Below are positions 8,473 to 17,225 of a DNA stretch of 58,026 nucleotides, in pieces (position 1 is the first letter of the stretch; every line of letters begins with the position of its first letter). A program made the translations under genes and the position numbers. Source of the stretch: Parachlamydiaceae bacterium. GTDB lineage: Bacteria > Chlamydiota > Chlamydiia > Chlamydiales > Parachlamydiaceae. The stretch lies in NCBI GenBank assembly GCA_025451995.1, contig JANWJE010000023.1:1-58026 (forward strand), in the 5' to 3' direction. Under the pieces are notes generated by a model, which saw nothing but the letters and a program-made list of their open reading frames with translations, searched no databases and had not been told where the DNA came from.

Positions 8473-8802
8473 TTATGCTGGAGAGAAGTCGCGGTGAATA
8501 TCTTCGAATTGATTGATATAAACTTCACCATCGGGGAATTTTGCTATGATCTCCAGTTTCCCTCCCATTGCTTCAATGTAGCTGCGAAGGGTTGAAATAT
8601 ACATATCTGTACGACGTTCTATGCGAGAAACGTTGGCTTGCTTGGTCAACAAAAGCTCTGCTAAGCGCTCCTGACTCATTTGATGCGCTTGCCTCAACTC
8701 CTGTAGAGGCATTTCTTTTAACATCTCTTTTGTTTTCGCTGCTGCAGCTTTTCGTGCTGGCAACGACATTTTTTTCCTTAAGGTGTTAAATGACTTAGTC
8801 AT
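8473..8802 (-). CDS. HigA-type antitoxin, XRE-family helix-turn-helix
   Basis: A 109-residue DNA-binding antitoxin expected to neutralise the upstream-encoded toxin and repress the operon. The HTH lies at about 52-80, with LRQAHQMSQERLAELL, KQANVSRIERR and the C-terminal segment SYIEAMGGKLEIIAKFPDG typical of HigA/XRE antitoxins of Gp49-like toxins. Its start overlaps the toxin stop by 8 bases; toxin-first order is typical of higBA. Palindromic remnants flank the pair on both sides. Confidence 0.9.
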   Translation of the reverse strand: MTKSFNTLRKKMSLPARKAAAAKTKEMLKEMPLQELRQAHQMSQERLAELLLTKQANVSRIERRTDMYISTLRSYIEAMGGKLEIIAKFPDGEVYINQFEDIHRDFSPA

Positions 8803-9160
8803 TTGTTAATCCCTCCTTTTTAAGAGCTTTAATGTGTTGATCGTAAAGTTTATCGGCAGTAGGGATAAATTTTTCGTACCAACGATCATCACCAGTTTTT
8901 TTACCGCCAATTAATAATATTGCAACACGTCTTGGATCGAACGCATAAAGTACACGATATGGTTGGCCTGCATGTTGTATTCTCAATTCACGCATGTGAT
9001 TATGTTTTGATCCGTTAATGCCTGATGAAAATGGGTGTCTAAGATTAGGGCCATATTCTTCTAGTAACCCCACGCAGGCGTCGATGTCAATCCACTCTTC
9101 TTCGGTTAGCGTATTCCACCAATCTCCAAATTCATCTGTATATTCAACTTCCCACATCAC
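8795..9160 (-). CDS. HigB-type toxin, RelE/Gp49-like mRNA interferase
   Basis: A 121-residue RelE-superfamily toxin of the phage-derived Gp49/HigB type, expected to cleave ribosome-bound mRNA. Visible are WEVEYTDEFGDWWNTLTEEE at the N-terminus, the conserved MRELRIQHAGQPYRVLYAFDPRR core (about 55-78), and LLIGGKKTGDDRWYEKFIPTAD at the C-terminus, all in the usual family order. It forms an operon with the downstream HigA-like gene. The promoter region at 9161-9220 contains inverted AT-rich repeats. Confidence 0.92.
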   Translation of the reverse strand: MMWEVEYTDEFGDWWNTLTEEEWIDIDACVGLLEEYGPNLRHPFSSGINGSKHNHMRELRIQHAGQPYRVLYAFDPRRVAILLIGGKKTGDDRWYEKFIPTADKLYDQHIKALKKEGLTND

Positions 9161-9175
9161 ATACCCTCATAAACA

Positions 9176-9214
9176 TAATATTACACAAAAGACATATTAC
9201 GTTCAAGTAATATT
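9176..9214 (-). promoter_or_regulatory. Candidate operator of the toxin-antitoxin operon
   Basis: ATATTAC (9194-9200) and GTAATAT (9207-9213) form an inverted repeat with a 6 bp spacer, and TAATATTAC lies at 9176-9184. This sits 15-55 bases before the toxin start, where HigA-type autoregulation would act. The same half-site occurs at 14-39 and 92-100 before the T3SS operon. Confidence 0.45.
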
Positions 9215-9261
9215 CCATTTTTTTTCTAATTTCACTCATTCATACGTTGCGCTTTCGAGGC

Positions 9262-9348
9262 TGAAAAGGGATAGAAATTTCAAGCCATGATGGGGACTTT
9301 TTCTAGAAAAACACCCCCATCATGGCTTGAAATTCCTATCCCTTTTCA
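9262..9348. repeat. Palindromic element, family 3
   Basis: An 87 bp near-perfect palindrome: TGAAAAGGGATAG at the left pairs with CTATCCCTTTTCA at the right, and AAGCCATGATGGGG pairs with CCCCATCATGGCTT around a CTTTTTCTAGAAAAAC centre. It is not followed by a T-tract. A truncated copy lies at 8336-8390, on the other side of the toxin-antitoxin pair. A short separate hairpin, CAAACGTAG-N8-CTACGTTTG, follows at 9347-9372 and includes the stop codon of the next gene. Confidence 0.8.
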
Positions 9349-9363
9349 AACGTAGAATTTTTA

Positions 9364-10389
9364 CTACGTTTGAAGTGGAATGAACATTCGTTTAGGAGGT
9401 AGCCTTGTCAAACCCACATATGGACGTTCTGACAATTCAAAGGCTTCATCCATGGCTGGCAAGTCAGGAAAACAACAAAAAATCCCGGCTTTGATCCATT
9501 CTTTTGCCAGGCGAAGCGCGAAATCAGGGGGGAGATATTCAACACTCTTTGCAGAAATGATCACTTGAAGAGGAAGTTGATTGTTTTTATCACGTAAAGA
9601 AAGAACATGTGTTTGTAGGATTTCAAATACATGGTTTGAGTAATTAATGAATTGCTCATCTCGAACACAAAAACTCATATCTTCTCTGGCAACTTCAAAC
9701 CACTGTGAGAGATTAACTTTCGCAGATAGGTATTTCGATTCTGAAAATCCCGGTTTATTAAAAATTTCAGTGAGAGTTTCAGTGAAAATCAAGTCATTTG
9801 CAATCTCTTTTAAATAGCTCTTCATACTCTCTTGGCGATTTGTTGGGGCCCAGCTGGGATGTTTCCAGTAGTCGAGCTCTATAGTCCGAGAGACGGCCAA
9901 AAGCTTATCGTTTGGCGAGTTTTTCATTAATGTTTTGCAAAAAGGAACGATTTGATCTCTCTGTAAAGATAAAGCCTCTAATTGAGAGATGATGATTTCC
10001 TGATTAAAATCGAGAAAGAAAAGCCACGATGAACCCAATAAACGTTGATGGAGTTGATAGGCTATTGAATTCCATAATTGATGATTATCGGATAAGGGAG
10101 AAAGAGCCATAGTTTGAAAAATTTTTTGTATTTTGGATTCATCATTATGCCAGTTAGGCGATTTCCAAATGTTTTCGATCGCTTTTAATTCAAAGTATTT
10201 TTCAAAGTATTTTTTTGTTAGGTCTTTTACAGATCGAGATGTTTTTTTAGAAGAACAATAAAATTGTTGAATATCTTTGATTGAAGAAAATAAGAAAATT
10301 TTTATTATAGGATCGCCACAAACTTTGTATATCTCTGCATTAGAGATCGTGTTATTGTTATAAAAATTGGTAGGGTGAATGCAATTCAT
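9364..10389 (-). CDS. Unknown protein with possible degenerate F-box-like N-terminus
   Basis: A 341-residue soluble protein of unknown function. Residues about 26-62 (DPIIKIFLFSSIKDIQQFYCSS and following) have the hydrophobic spacing of an F-box, but the Leu-Pro start of that motif is missing, so this is weak. The C-terminal 100 residues contain two short helix-strand units (VIISAKSVEYLPPDFALRLAKEWIKAGIFC), perhaps degenerate repeats. It lies between sufD and the toxin-antitoxin pair, in the stretch that breaks the suf operon. A host-directed effector is possible but not shown. Confidence 0.65.
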   Translation of the reverse strand: MNCIHPTNFYNNNTISNAEIYKVCGDPIIKIFLFSSIKDIQQFYCSSKKTSRSVKDLTKKYFEKYFELKAIENIWKSPNWHNDESKIQKIFQTMALSPLSDNHQLWNSIAYQLHQRLLGSSWLFFLDFNQEIIISQLEALSLQRDQIVPFCKTLMKNSPNDKLLAVSRTIELDYWKHPSWAPTNRQESMKSYLKEIANDLIFTETLTEIFNKPGFSESKYLSAKVNLSQWFEVAREDMSFCVRDEQFINYSNHVFEILQTHVLSLRDKNNQLPLQVIISAKSVEYLPPDFALRLAKEWIKAGIFCCFPDLPAMDEAFELSERPYVGLTRLPPKRMFIPLQT

Positions 10390-10649
10390 TTAATTATTTC
10401 CACTCTCTGGATTTGTTTTTGTATTTTATTTGTTATTATTAAAAAACATATTATATATTAATAATTTATTAATCGCAAATTTATTCCTCCATTCTCAACA
10501 ATTTCCGTGAAAAAAAATTCAGTTAATTTTAATCATTAAAAAATACTATTAACTTATGACTAATTTTAATTAAAACGTGTTTTTACTTTAATGAATACAA
10601 GCTTTAACAATTTTTTTGGATTTTTAAGATAGGTTACGCAAGATGTCTA
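10390..10649. other. AT-rich intergenic stretch ending in a MITE remnant
   Basis: About 240 bp of very AT-rich DNA with no open frame recognised. At 10634-10649 TTACGCAAGATGTCTA is a degenerate right end of MITE family 1, placed directly after the sufD stop. The rest probably holds the promoter of the minus-strand gene at 9364-10389. Confidence 0.5.
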
Positions 10650-11960
10650 TTAAGCAATCATTAAACCTTTCACTCTCTCTGTAATCATCTCACGCGCTGA
10701 AGCCAATGGGATTTTTTCAATCACTTGTTCGCAGAAACCGTAGATGAGCAAGTTTTTGGCTGCCGCATCGGACAATCCACGGGTTTTCATATAAAAGAGT
10801 TGGTCGGGGTCCAATTGGCCGACAGTTGCCCCGTGGGAGGCTTTCACATCATCGGCAAAGATTTCAAGGTTGGGCTTGCTATCTGCCTGGGCATGGTCAT
10901 TAAGGATAAGATTATTATTAAGTTGAAAAGCCTCCGTTTTTTGGGCGGCTTGTTGCACCAAAATTTTGCCTTCAAAACTCGATCTGCTAAAATCATTCAA
11001 AACATTCTTAAATAATTGATAGGAGCGGCAGTGAGGGGATTGATGGTCGATAGATATATTTGTATGCGCTTCTTTTTTTCCGCAGAGCATATTGACGCCA
11101 TTGAGCAATACTTCGCTATTCTCACCAGTTAATTGAATCCGATAATCGTGGCGTATCGTCCCCGCTCCTTCTGTGACCGCCACTGTCTCTAACTTGCTGT
11201 CTCTTTTTAGATTCGCTCTGAAAGCATCAAAATGCCAAGATTGGGGGCTTTCTTCACATAAAATTTGGCTGTATTGAAGCTGGGCCCCTTCTTCAAGGAT
11301 CGAGTCAGTCACTTGATTGATAAAATAAGGGGATGTTGTGAGACAAATTTGTGAATGGATCAAATGAATGTTTGCGAGGGCACCTAAAAAAATCTGTGCG
11401 CGCGGCAAAATCATGCTTTGGTTTTCAGCTGCTACGACATGTAAAAGCTGAATGGGTACGTGACATTCGCATTTAGGAGGGACATAGATAAATATCCCGC
11501 GGCTTTGCATCGCAAAGTTCAAAGCTGCAAAAGGATCACTCTCACCCTTCAGGCTCTTTGCCCAATAGTTATTCAAAAGGGTTCCATAAATAGGCATCGC
11601 TTCTTGGATAGAAGAAATGACAACTTTGGGCGGTAAAGCACTTATGTTTGATAATTCAGGAGAATAATTGCCATTGACTAGCACAATGAGTGAATGCCTG
11701 CATTCCGGATAGACAGCCCCGTCAATCGATTCAGTTGCAATCGTATTTTCTTGTGCCAATTGATAAGATTGAGAAAAAAGGTGTCTTAACTTAATTGTAC
11801 GATAATTTTCTGTTTGGCGAGACGGTAGGCCGAGGGAGAGAAACTGCTGCCATCCTTTATCCCTCATTCTTTCTAAAGGATCCTGAATATGCGCTTCAGC
11901 TTTTAAATTCTCTAGTAATTCGATAAAATTCGCCTGCTCTGCAACAGATTCTAAAATCAT
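10650..11960 (-). CDS. sufD: Fe-S cluster assembly protein SufD
   Basis: SufD is the SufB-paralogous scaffold partner in the SufBC2D complex. The 436-residue protein ends in the typical SufBD core: GENSEVLLNGVNMLCGKKEAH (about 275-297), SSFEGKILVQQAAQKTEAFQLNNNL (about 330-355) and KASHGATVGQLDPDQLFYMKTRGL (about 385-410). The N-terminus holds a helical region with GLPSRQTENYR. The start overlaps the sufC stop as ATGA. Order sufB-sufC-sufD agrees with Chlamydia. Confidence 0.95.
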   Translation of the reverse strand: MILESVAEQANFIELLENLKAEAHIQDPLERMRDKGWQQFLSLGLPSRQTENYRTIKLRHLFSQSYQLAQENTIATESIDGAVYPECRHSLIVLVNGNYSPELSNISALPPKVVISSIQEAMPIYGTLLNNYWAKSLKGESDPFAALNFAMQSRGIFIYVPPKCECHVPIQLLHVVAAENQSMILPRAQIFLGALANIHLIHSQICLTTSPYFINQVTDSILEEGAQLQYSQILCEESPQSWHFDAFRANLKRDSKLETVAVTEGAGTIRHDYRIQLTGENSEVLLNGVNMLCGKKEAHTNISIDHQSPHCRSYQLFKNVLNDFSRSSFEGKILVQQAAQKTEAFQLNNNLILNDHAQADSKPNLEIFADDVKASHGATVGQLDPDQLFYMKTRGLSDAAAKNLLIYGFCEQVIEKIPLASAREMITERVKGLMIA

Positions 11961-12694
11961 CGAAGGACCTCATATCCCTTCTCTTCCAATTCCAAAGCTA
12001 AGCTTGGACCGCCTGATTGTGTGATTTTACCATCCAGCATCACATGCACAAACTTTGGCCGAATATAATCGAGCAAGCGTTGATAATGGGTGATGAGCAA
12101 AAGGCCCATCCCTTGATTCATTAATTGATTGACCCCATGAGCGACAATGCGCATCGCGTCGATATCCAATCCCGAGTCGGTTTCATCTAATAAAGCAAAA
12201 TCGGGATTGAGAACGGCCATCTGAAGAATTTCATTTCTTTTTTTTTCCCCACCTGAGAAATTCTCATTCACATTGCGCTCTTTAAACTCCGATCGAATTT
12301 CCATCAGTTTCATTTTATGATCGAGATATTGATTGAATTCTTCTTCTGATAATTCTGCCTGCCCATTGGCCTTGCATTTAGAATTGAAGGCTATTTGCAA
12401 AAATTGTTTATTGCTGACTCCGGGGATTTCAATGGGATATTGAAAGCTCATAAATAATCCATGGTGGGCACGCTCTTCCGGCTCCATCTCAAGGAGATTT
12501 TGACCTTTAAACCACACCTCCCCTTCTGTCACTTCATAAGCCGGATGGCCGGATAACACTTTAGCTAAAGTGGATTTACCAGCGCCATTCGGACCCATAA
12601 TCGCATGAATTTCCCCTGCCTTGACTTCTAAACAAAGCCCCTTAAGAATCGGTTTGCCCTCAATTTCTGCGCATAAATTTTTAATCATTAACAT
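11957..12694 (-). CDS. sufC: Fe-S cluster assembly ATPase SufC
   Basis: The ABC-type ATPase of the SufBCD complex. The 245-residue protein has Walker A GPNGAGKST (about 34-42), the SufC-specific GLFMSFQYPIEIPGVSN (about 80-96), the signature NFSGGEKKRNE (about 145-155) and Walker B FALLDETDSGLDIDAM (about 166-181), and the switch His in LLLITHYQRLLDY. It is 5 bases downstream of sufB and overlaps sufD. Confidence 0.97.
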   Translation of the reverse strand: MLMIKNLCAEIEGKPILKGLCLEVKAGEIHAIMGPNGAGKSTLAKVLSGHPAYEVTEGEVWFKGQNLLEMEPEERAHHGLFMSFQYPIEIPGVSNKQFLQIAFNSKCKANGQAELSEEEFNQYLDHKMKLMEIRSEFKERNVNENFSGGEKKRNEILQMAVLNPDFALLDETDSGLDIDAMRIVAHGVNQLMNQGMGLLLITHYQRLLDYIRPKFVHVMLDGKITQSGGPSLALELEEKGYEVLR

Positions 12695-12699
12695 GAATG

Positions 12700-14133
12700 T
12701 TATCCTACTGAGTTTTCTAACTTAATTGTGAGGAGCTTTTGTGCTTCTGTCGCAAATTCTAAAGGAAGCTCTTGAATCACATCCTTGCAAAAACCGTTGA
12801 CTATCATATTGACAGCATCTTCTTTAGAAATTCCGCGAGATTGAAAATAAAAGAGCTGCTCTTCATTCATTTTTGAAGTCGATGCTTCATGCTCCACTTG
12901 GCTTGTCGAATTCCCAACCTCGATGTAGGGAAAGGTGTTTGCCGAACATCGATCGCCGACAAGCATCGAATCGCATTGTGTATAATTGCGAGCCCCAGTC
13001 GCGCGCGGGGCAACTTTCACCAAGCCGCGGTAGCTATTATGTGAAACATCGGCTGAGATTCCTTTTGAAATGATCGTTGAGCGGGTGTTTTTCCCCAAAT
13101 GAATCATCTTTGTCCCTGTATCTGCTTGCATATGGCCATTCGTCAGTGCGACGGAATAAAATTCACCGACCGAGTGGTCTCCTTGCAATATACAGCTAGG
13201 ATATTTCCAGGTGATAGCAGCACCCACTTCAACTTGGGTCCATGAAATCTTCGAATGAACGCCTGCGCATCTCCCTCTTTTAGTCACAAAATTATAAATC
13301 CCTCCGAGTCCGGTTTGGGGATTTCCCGAATACCAGTTTTGCACTGTGGCATATTTAATTTGAGCATTATCGAGGGCTATCAATTCTACGACTGCAGCAT
13401 GCAGTTGATTATTATCATAAGCCGGGGCTGTGCACCCTTCTAAATAACTCACATAGGAACCCTCTTCAGCGATAACCAATGTCCGCTCAAATTGACCTGA
13501 CTCTTTATCATTAATTCTAAAATAGGTGGAAAGTTCCATCGGACAATGAACCCCTTTGGGGATATAGACAAAAGAGCCGTCTGTAAAAACCGCTGAATTC
13601 AATGTGGCAAAATAATTATCACCGATGGGAACAACACTCCCCAAATATTTTTTTACCAAGTCGGTATGCGTGTGCATTGCCTCAGAGATAGAACATAGTA
13701 CAACACCCGCTTCTTCCAATTTCTTTTTAAAGGTTGTTCCTATCGAAACAGAGTCAAAGACCATATCGACGGCCACATTGCTCAATCGCATCTGTTCTTC
13801 TAACGGGATACCCAAACGCTCAAAGGTTTTCAAAACTTCAGGATCGACTTCATTTAAATTATTGAGTGTTGGCTTTTTTTTGGGAGCTGAATAGTAGGTG
13901 ATGTTCTGATAATCGATCGGCGGAAATTTGACATTTGCCCAAACAGGCTCTTCCGATTGAAGCCATCTTTCATAGGCTTTTAAACGAAATTCAAGGAGGA
14001 AATCGGGTTCTTCTTTTTTAGCAGAAATTGCGCGGATCACCTCTTCATTGAGTCCCTTAGGAAGAGATTCTGTCTCAACGTCCGTGACAAAACCATACTT
14101 ATAATCGGAAAATAGGACAGCTTCTGCTGACAT
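12700..14133 (-). CDS. sufB: Fe-S cluster assembly scaffold SufB
   Basis: The main scaffold protein on which Fe-S clusters are built. At 477 residues it has the standard length. Visible motifs include [60 protein letters not shown] and the C-terminal [30 protein letters not shown] with the functional Glu/His/Cys region. It is the first gene of the sufBCD operon. Its upstream region contains MITE family 1 (14279-14444), which faces the next gene. Confidence 0.97.
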   Translation of the reverse strand: MSAEAVLFSDYKYGFVTDVETESLPKGLNEEVIRAISAKKEEPDFLLEFRLKAYERWLQSEEPVWANVKFPPIDYQNITYYSAPKKKPTLNNLNEVDPEVLKTFERLGIPLEEQMRLSNVAVDMVFDSVSIGTTFKKKLEEAGVVLCSISEAMHTHTDLVKKYLGSVVPIGDNYFATLNSAVFTDGSFVYIPKGVHCPMELSTYFRINDKESGQFERTLVIAEEGSYVSYLEGCTAPAYDNNQLHAAVVELIALDNAQIKYATVQNWYSGNPQTGLGGIYNFVTKRGRCAGVHSKISWTQVEVGAAITWKYPSCILQGDHSVGEFYSVALTNGHMQADTGTKMIHLGKNTRSTIISKGISADVSHNSYRGLVKVAPRATGARNYTQCDSMLVGDRCSANTFPYIEVGNSTSQVEHEASTSKMNEEQLFYFQSRGISKEDAVNMIVNGFCKDVIQELPLEFATEAQKLLTIKLENSVG

Positions 14134-14278
14134 GTGGGTTTGGATTCCTTAAAATTATTTAAATGACTTGGGTTAACATCATAACGGATTGCAAAGCCCC
14201 CTGTCAATCGTCATGATCAATTGAAAGATGCCACTGCAATTTTGCAAGGAATTTTAATTTTTTAGCGATAATTATTAA

Positions 14279-14444
14279 TAGACCTCTTGCATAATTCCAT
14301 TTATTTGCTAAAATGGATCTTTTTGACGTCTTTATTGCCAAATTTTTCGACCATATTTAACCCAATATGCTCTCAAAATTTGACAATAAATCCATTCAAA
14401 AATCTCTCATTTTATCAAACAAAGCGAGTTATGCAAGAGGTCTA
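14279..14444. mobile_element. MITE-like palindromic element, family 1
   Basis: A 166 bp copy bounded by TA, with TAGACCTCTTGCATAA at the left and TTATGCAAGAGGTCTA at the right. The interior TTGCCAAATTTTTCGACCAT and TGCTCTCAAAATTTGACAAT match the copies at 3851 and 50506. It occupies most of the 380 bp gap between sufB (minus) and the glycosyltransferase at 14514 (plus). Nothing else was recognised there apart from a small AGGTCG/CGACCT hairpin near 14480. Confidence 0.85.
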
Positions 14445-14513
14445 ATAAAAAAGAATACACTGCTTCCAGTGCGTAACCAGGTCGTCTCGACCTGCCTTTC
14501 AAGGAATTTCTGA

Positions 14514-15653
14514 ATGACGTGGTCAAAAACCAATTCTTCATGTTGCATGAAACACCCTACAATCGATATTTTACTAGCCGTCTATAATAACGAGCCCTAT
14601 CTCTTTGAACAGTTGGATTCATTAATGGCTCAAACTTACCCCCATTTTCATATCATTGCCCGGGATGATTGCTCGACCGATCGCTCTTTGGAAATTTTAA
14701 AGGAATTTTCAGATCGTTATCCAAATAAAATGACGGTGATCAAAGGGACTGAAAATCTCGGGGCAAAAGGGAATTTTGCAGCTCTTTTAAAACAATCAGA
14801 GGGGGGGTATGTGATGTTTTGCGATGCCGATGATGTTTGGCTTCCCTTTAAGATCGAAGAAACTTTGGCCTTGATGCAAAAAAATGAAGCCATCTATGGA
14901 AAAGAAACACCCCTCCTCATCCACACCGATTTAATTGTCACCGACAAGGAACTTAAAACACTCAGCCATTCCTTTGTTCACTCTTCAAAATTAAATCCCC
15001 TGTTGGCAAACCAAATCAATCGCCTTTTGACCCAAAACTGTGTCACAGGATGCACTGTTTTAGCAAATCGCGCATTGATTAACCTAGCCTCGCCCATCCC
15101 AGCAGAAGCCATTATGCACGATTGGTGGATAGCACTCGTTGCCTCTGTGTTTGGTCATATCGATTTTTTAAGGAAAGGAACGCTTTACTATCGCCAGCAT
15201 GGAAAAAATGACACAGGTGCAAAAAATTGGAGAAAATTGAGTACATATTGGCAGCAATTTAAAAAAGAGGGAATTCGCGGAATCTCAAAAAAATTAAAAA
15301 AAACATATTTACAAGCCGAGGCTTTATACCAGCCTCTAGCTGAAAATTCCCATTTTGACTCTGCGAGGCAAAGCCAAATCGACGCCTTGCATTCCGAACG
15401 AGGAACCCCTTCCCCATTAGGGAAGGGTGACGAGGAGGATCGATTTGGCAAAGCTGCAGCAAGTCAAAATGGGAATTTTCAACTAGAGGCTGGTATAGCA
15501 CGTGTGTGTGCCCGTGAAAAGAAAAAAGCGATCATTAAAGAATATTCAAACATCCCCAATGTAAATTTTTTAGATAAAAGAATTAAATTTTTTAGGTATA
15601 AGTTTTTTAAACACACTTTAGAAAAAACATTTGTATCTTTCTTTTTCCTATAA
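14514..15653 (+). CDS. Family 2 glycosyltransferase with in-frame palindromic insertion
   Basis: A GT-A fold glycosyltransferase of the rhamnosyltransferase-like GT2 group, probably making surface polysaccharide. The N-terminal domain shows IDILLAVYNNEPYLFEQLDSL, the DDCSTD nucleotide-binding motif (about 50-56) and MFCDADDVWLP with the DAD metal motif (about 105-110). The region HDWWIALVASVFG (about 202-214) fits the acceptor side. ATG 14514 is preceded by AAGGA; ATG 14547 is an alternative. Codons from about residue 272 to 328 come from a 173 bp palindromic element that keeps frame. Removing 171 bp gives a continuous C-terminus, so the protein may still work. Confidence 0.88.
   Translation: MTWSKTNSSCCMKHPTIDILLAVYNNEPYLFEQLDSLMAQTYPHFHIIARDDCSTDRSLEILKEFSDRYPNKMTVIKGTENLGAKGNFAALLKQSEGGYVMFCDADDVWLPFKIEETLALMQKNEAIYGKETPLLIHTDLIVTDKELKTLSHSFVHSSKLNPLLANQINRLLTQNCVTGCTVLANRALINLASPIPAEAIMHDWWIALVASVFGHIDFLRKGTLYYRQHGKNDTGAKNWRKLSTYWQQFKKEGIRGISKKLKKTYLQAEALYQPLAENSHFDSARQSQIDALHSERGTPSPLGKGDEEDRFGKAAASQNGNFQLEAGIARVCAREKKKAIIKEYSNIPNVNFLDKRIKFFRYKFFKHTLEKTFVSFFFL
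15325..15497. mobile_element. Palindromic element, family 4, inside the glycosyltransferase gene
   Basis: Terminal inverted repeats of about 36 bp with one visible mismatch: TATACCAGCCTCTAGCTGAA at the left and its near complement ending GAGGCTGGTATA at the right. Inner arms contain CAAATCGAC/GATCGATTTGG and a CCTTCCCCATTAGGGAAGG hairpin. Counting one TA as a target duplication, the net insertion is 171 bp, or 57 codons, without a stop in the reading frame of the host gene. Confidence 0.85.
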
Positions 15654-15721
15654 AACTTCTTTACTGGCTTCATTTATAGCCTTATTTATCATTGATAATA
15701 ATGAATTAATCACAATATAAT

Positions 15722-15885
15722 TATACCGAAACAACTTCAAAATTTGGTTTTTGAGCTGCGCGAAAGCTCCCGCGGTTGAGCGATCGTAAAAGGCATAGTA
15801 TTAAGCAATACAAAGCCTTTTACGATCGCTCAATCCCGGGACTTTGGCGCGCTCAAAAGCCAAATTTTGAAGTTGTTTCGGTATA
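15722..15885 (-). mobile_element. Palindromic element, family 2 (copy A)
   Basis: A 164 bp palindrome from TATACCGAAACAACTTC to GAAGTTGTTTCGGTATA, with GTTGAGCGATCGTAAAAGGC and its complement near the loop. The two arms differ in a fixed way (GCGCGAAAGCTCCCGCGG versus CCCGGGACTTTGGCGCGC), so orientation can be read; this copy is inverted relative to the other three. It reaches into the region where the next gene should start. No other feature is seen in 15654-15721. Confidence 0.88.
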
Positions 15886-15908
15886 AATCTTTTAGTCCTA
15901 CAATTTTT

Positions 15909-17225
15909 ATGTTTATTGAAACTTCAATTTATTATCTTATTTCCCCTACAAAAACATATTTTGAATATCAAAATTATGTCGTTAATATCTTAAACAAAAA
16001 AATAAGTGACTCATTTGTTCAAAATCTTTTTTCCACAGCAAAAAAAATCGTTGCTGTCGTCTCTTTTCCTTTGATTGCCCTTCTACTGTTGCCACTAGTG
16101 ACTATTGAAAAGATGATCAATTATTTTAAAAAACCTCATTCTTCTAAGGGCGATCTTCCCCAAAATGAGACATTCTACAAAAGAAAAGTGAATTGCTCAG
16201 AATTTGATTTATCTCTCTATCATAAAATAAAAAACAATTGGCGAGAGGAAAAAGAGGATGCACTTTCCAGGTTAAAAAATGAGAACATCATCACTCCGCA
16301 AATTGAACTGCTTATCGATAAAGCTATGCAACATATTGATTTTTTAAAAAAATCTTATGCAGAAAAGAACACAAATTCAAAAGAAGTATTAACATTAATC
16401 AATAGAACCATCGAAATTAAAAAAATCTACGAAAATTCTCATTATATTTTTACTCATGCTAATTCTAGCACTTATTACGCCTCAAGCTGTTTAATCAAGC
16501 AGTTGATGAAAGCCTTTTTTCCAGAAAGAAAAATCCACTCTTTTCATTTTCTCCGCCCGCCGATGCAAACTCATGCAATCGATGAAATAGAAGTGTATAA
16601 AAACCTCCTCTCCAATGCCTCCTCTAATTCGAGTATAAATGACCATATCGGCGAAATCAGTATCAATCTCTTGTCTGTGGATGGCTATTTATTTAATGCT
16701 ACACTCGGCGAATCGGCCATTAATTTTTTAAGCCGCAATTACAGCGTATTGAGCAATCGGTCAAAACTTGGATTTCAAAATATTTTTCTCACGAGCTTAA
16801 TGAGTTTTGCACCAAAAATTCCAGAAGAAACATGGACGCCTATCGTTGATAAAATGGTTGAAATTTCAAAAAAAATTAAAAATGCCTGTGGAAATTTGTT
16901 CATCATCTGTATCCCTAAAAAAATGATCGATGACCCGAGCCAACAAATCATTTACCGCTCCCATCCCTATGGAAAACCATGTGATTGCCACCCATTCGAT
17001 CGAGATTTAGACGTTCTTCAAAGACTTCAAAATTACCAATTAAGTAAAGAAACTGCATGTAATGATGGGACAATCCCACAATATCGGTTGCTCGCAGCAT
17101 CAATGATCCCAGAAAAAGGGGTCCATACCTTTTGTTTAACCCCTTTTGACAAGTCAACAAAAAAACAGATCAAAAAAGAAATTGCCGAAATTGCAAAAGA
17201 AGCCCACACACTAGCACAAGTTTAA
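15909..17225 (+). CDS. Unknown protein with one N-terminal membrane segment
   Basis: A protein of about 438 residues with no recognised family. Counting from ATG 15909, a strongly hydrophobic stretch lies at about 46-66 (VVSFPLIALLLLPLVTIE); the rest is soluble and charged, with a possible coiled coil at about 100-185. Conserved-looking segments are IFTHANSSTYYASSCLIKQLM and PQYRLLAASMIPEKGVHTF. The frame is open further upstream to TTG 15867, but that part lies in a palindromic element, so ATG 15909 is preferred and the original N-terminus may be lost. The 3' end overlaps pdxT, which is convergent, by 15 bases. A secreted or inclusion-membrane role is only a guess. Confidence 0.7.
   Translation: MFIETSIYYLISPTKTYFEYQNYVVNILNKKISDSFVQNLFSTAKKIVAVVSFPLIALLLLPLVTIEKMINYFKKPHSSKGDLPQNETFYKRKVNCSEFDLSLYHKIKNNWREEKEDALSRLKNENIITPQIELLIDKAMQHIDFLKKSYAEKNTNSKEVLTLINRTIEIKKIYENSHYIFTHANSSTYYASSCLIKQLMKAFFPERKIHSFHFLRPPMQTHAIDEIEVYKNLLSNASSNSSINDHIGEISINLLSVDGYLFNATLGESAINFLSRNYSVLSNRSKLGFQNIFLTSLMSFAPKIPEETWTPIVDKMVEISKKIKNACGNLFIICIPKKMIDDPSQQIIYRSHPYGKPCDCHPFDRDLDVLQRLQNYQLSKETACNDGTIPQYRLLAASMIPEKGVHTFCLTPFDKSTKKQIKKEIAEIAKEAHTLAQV

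Noticed and set aside
9364-10389. Firm F-box annotation
   Set aside because: Only the hydrophobic spacing fits; the Leu-Pro start of the motif is absent.
7162-10649. Prophage or integrative island
   Set aside because: No integrase, structural phage gene or attachment-site repeat was found; only a toxin-antitoxin pair and broken palindromes.
15722-15885. Bidirectional terminator instead of a mobile element
   Set aside because: The stem is over 70 bp long, has no T-tract, and the same sequence recurs at several unrelated sites with TA ends.
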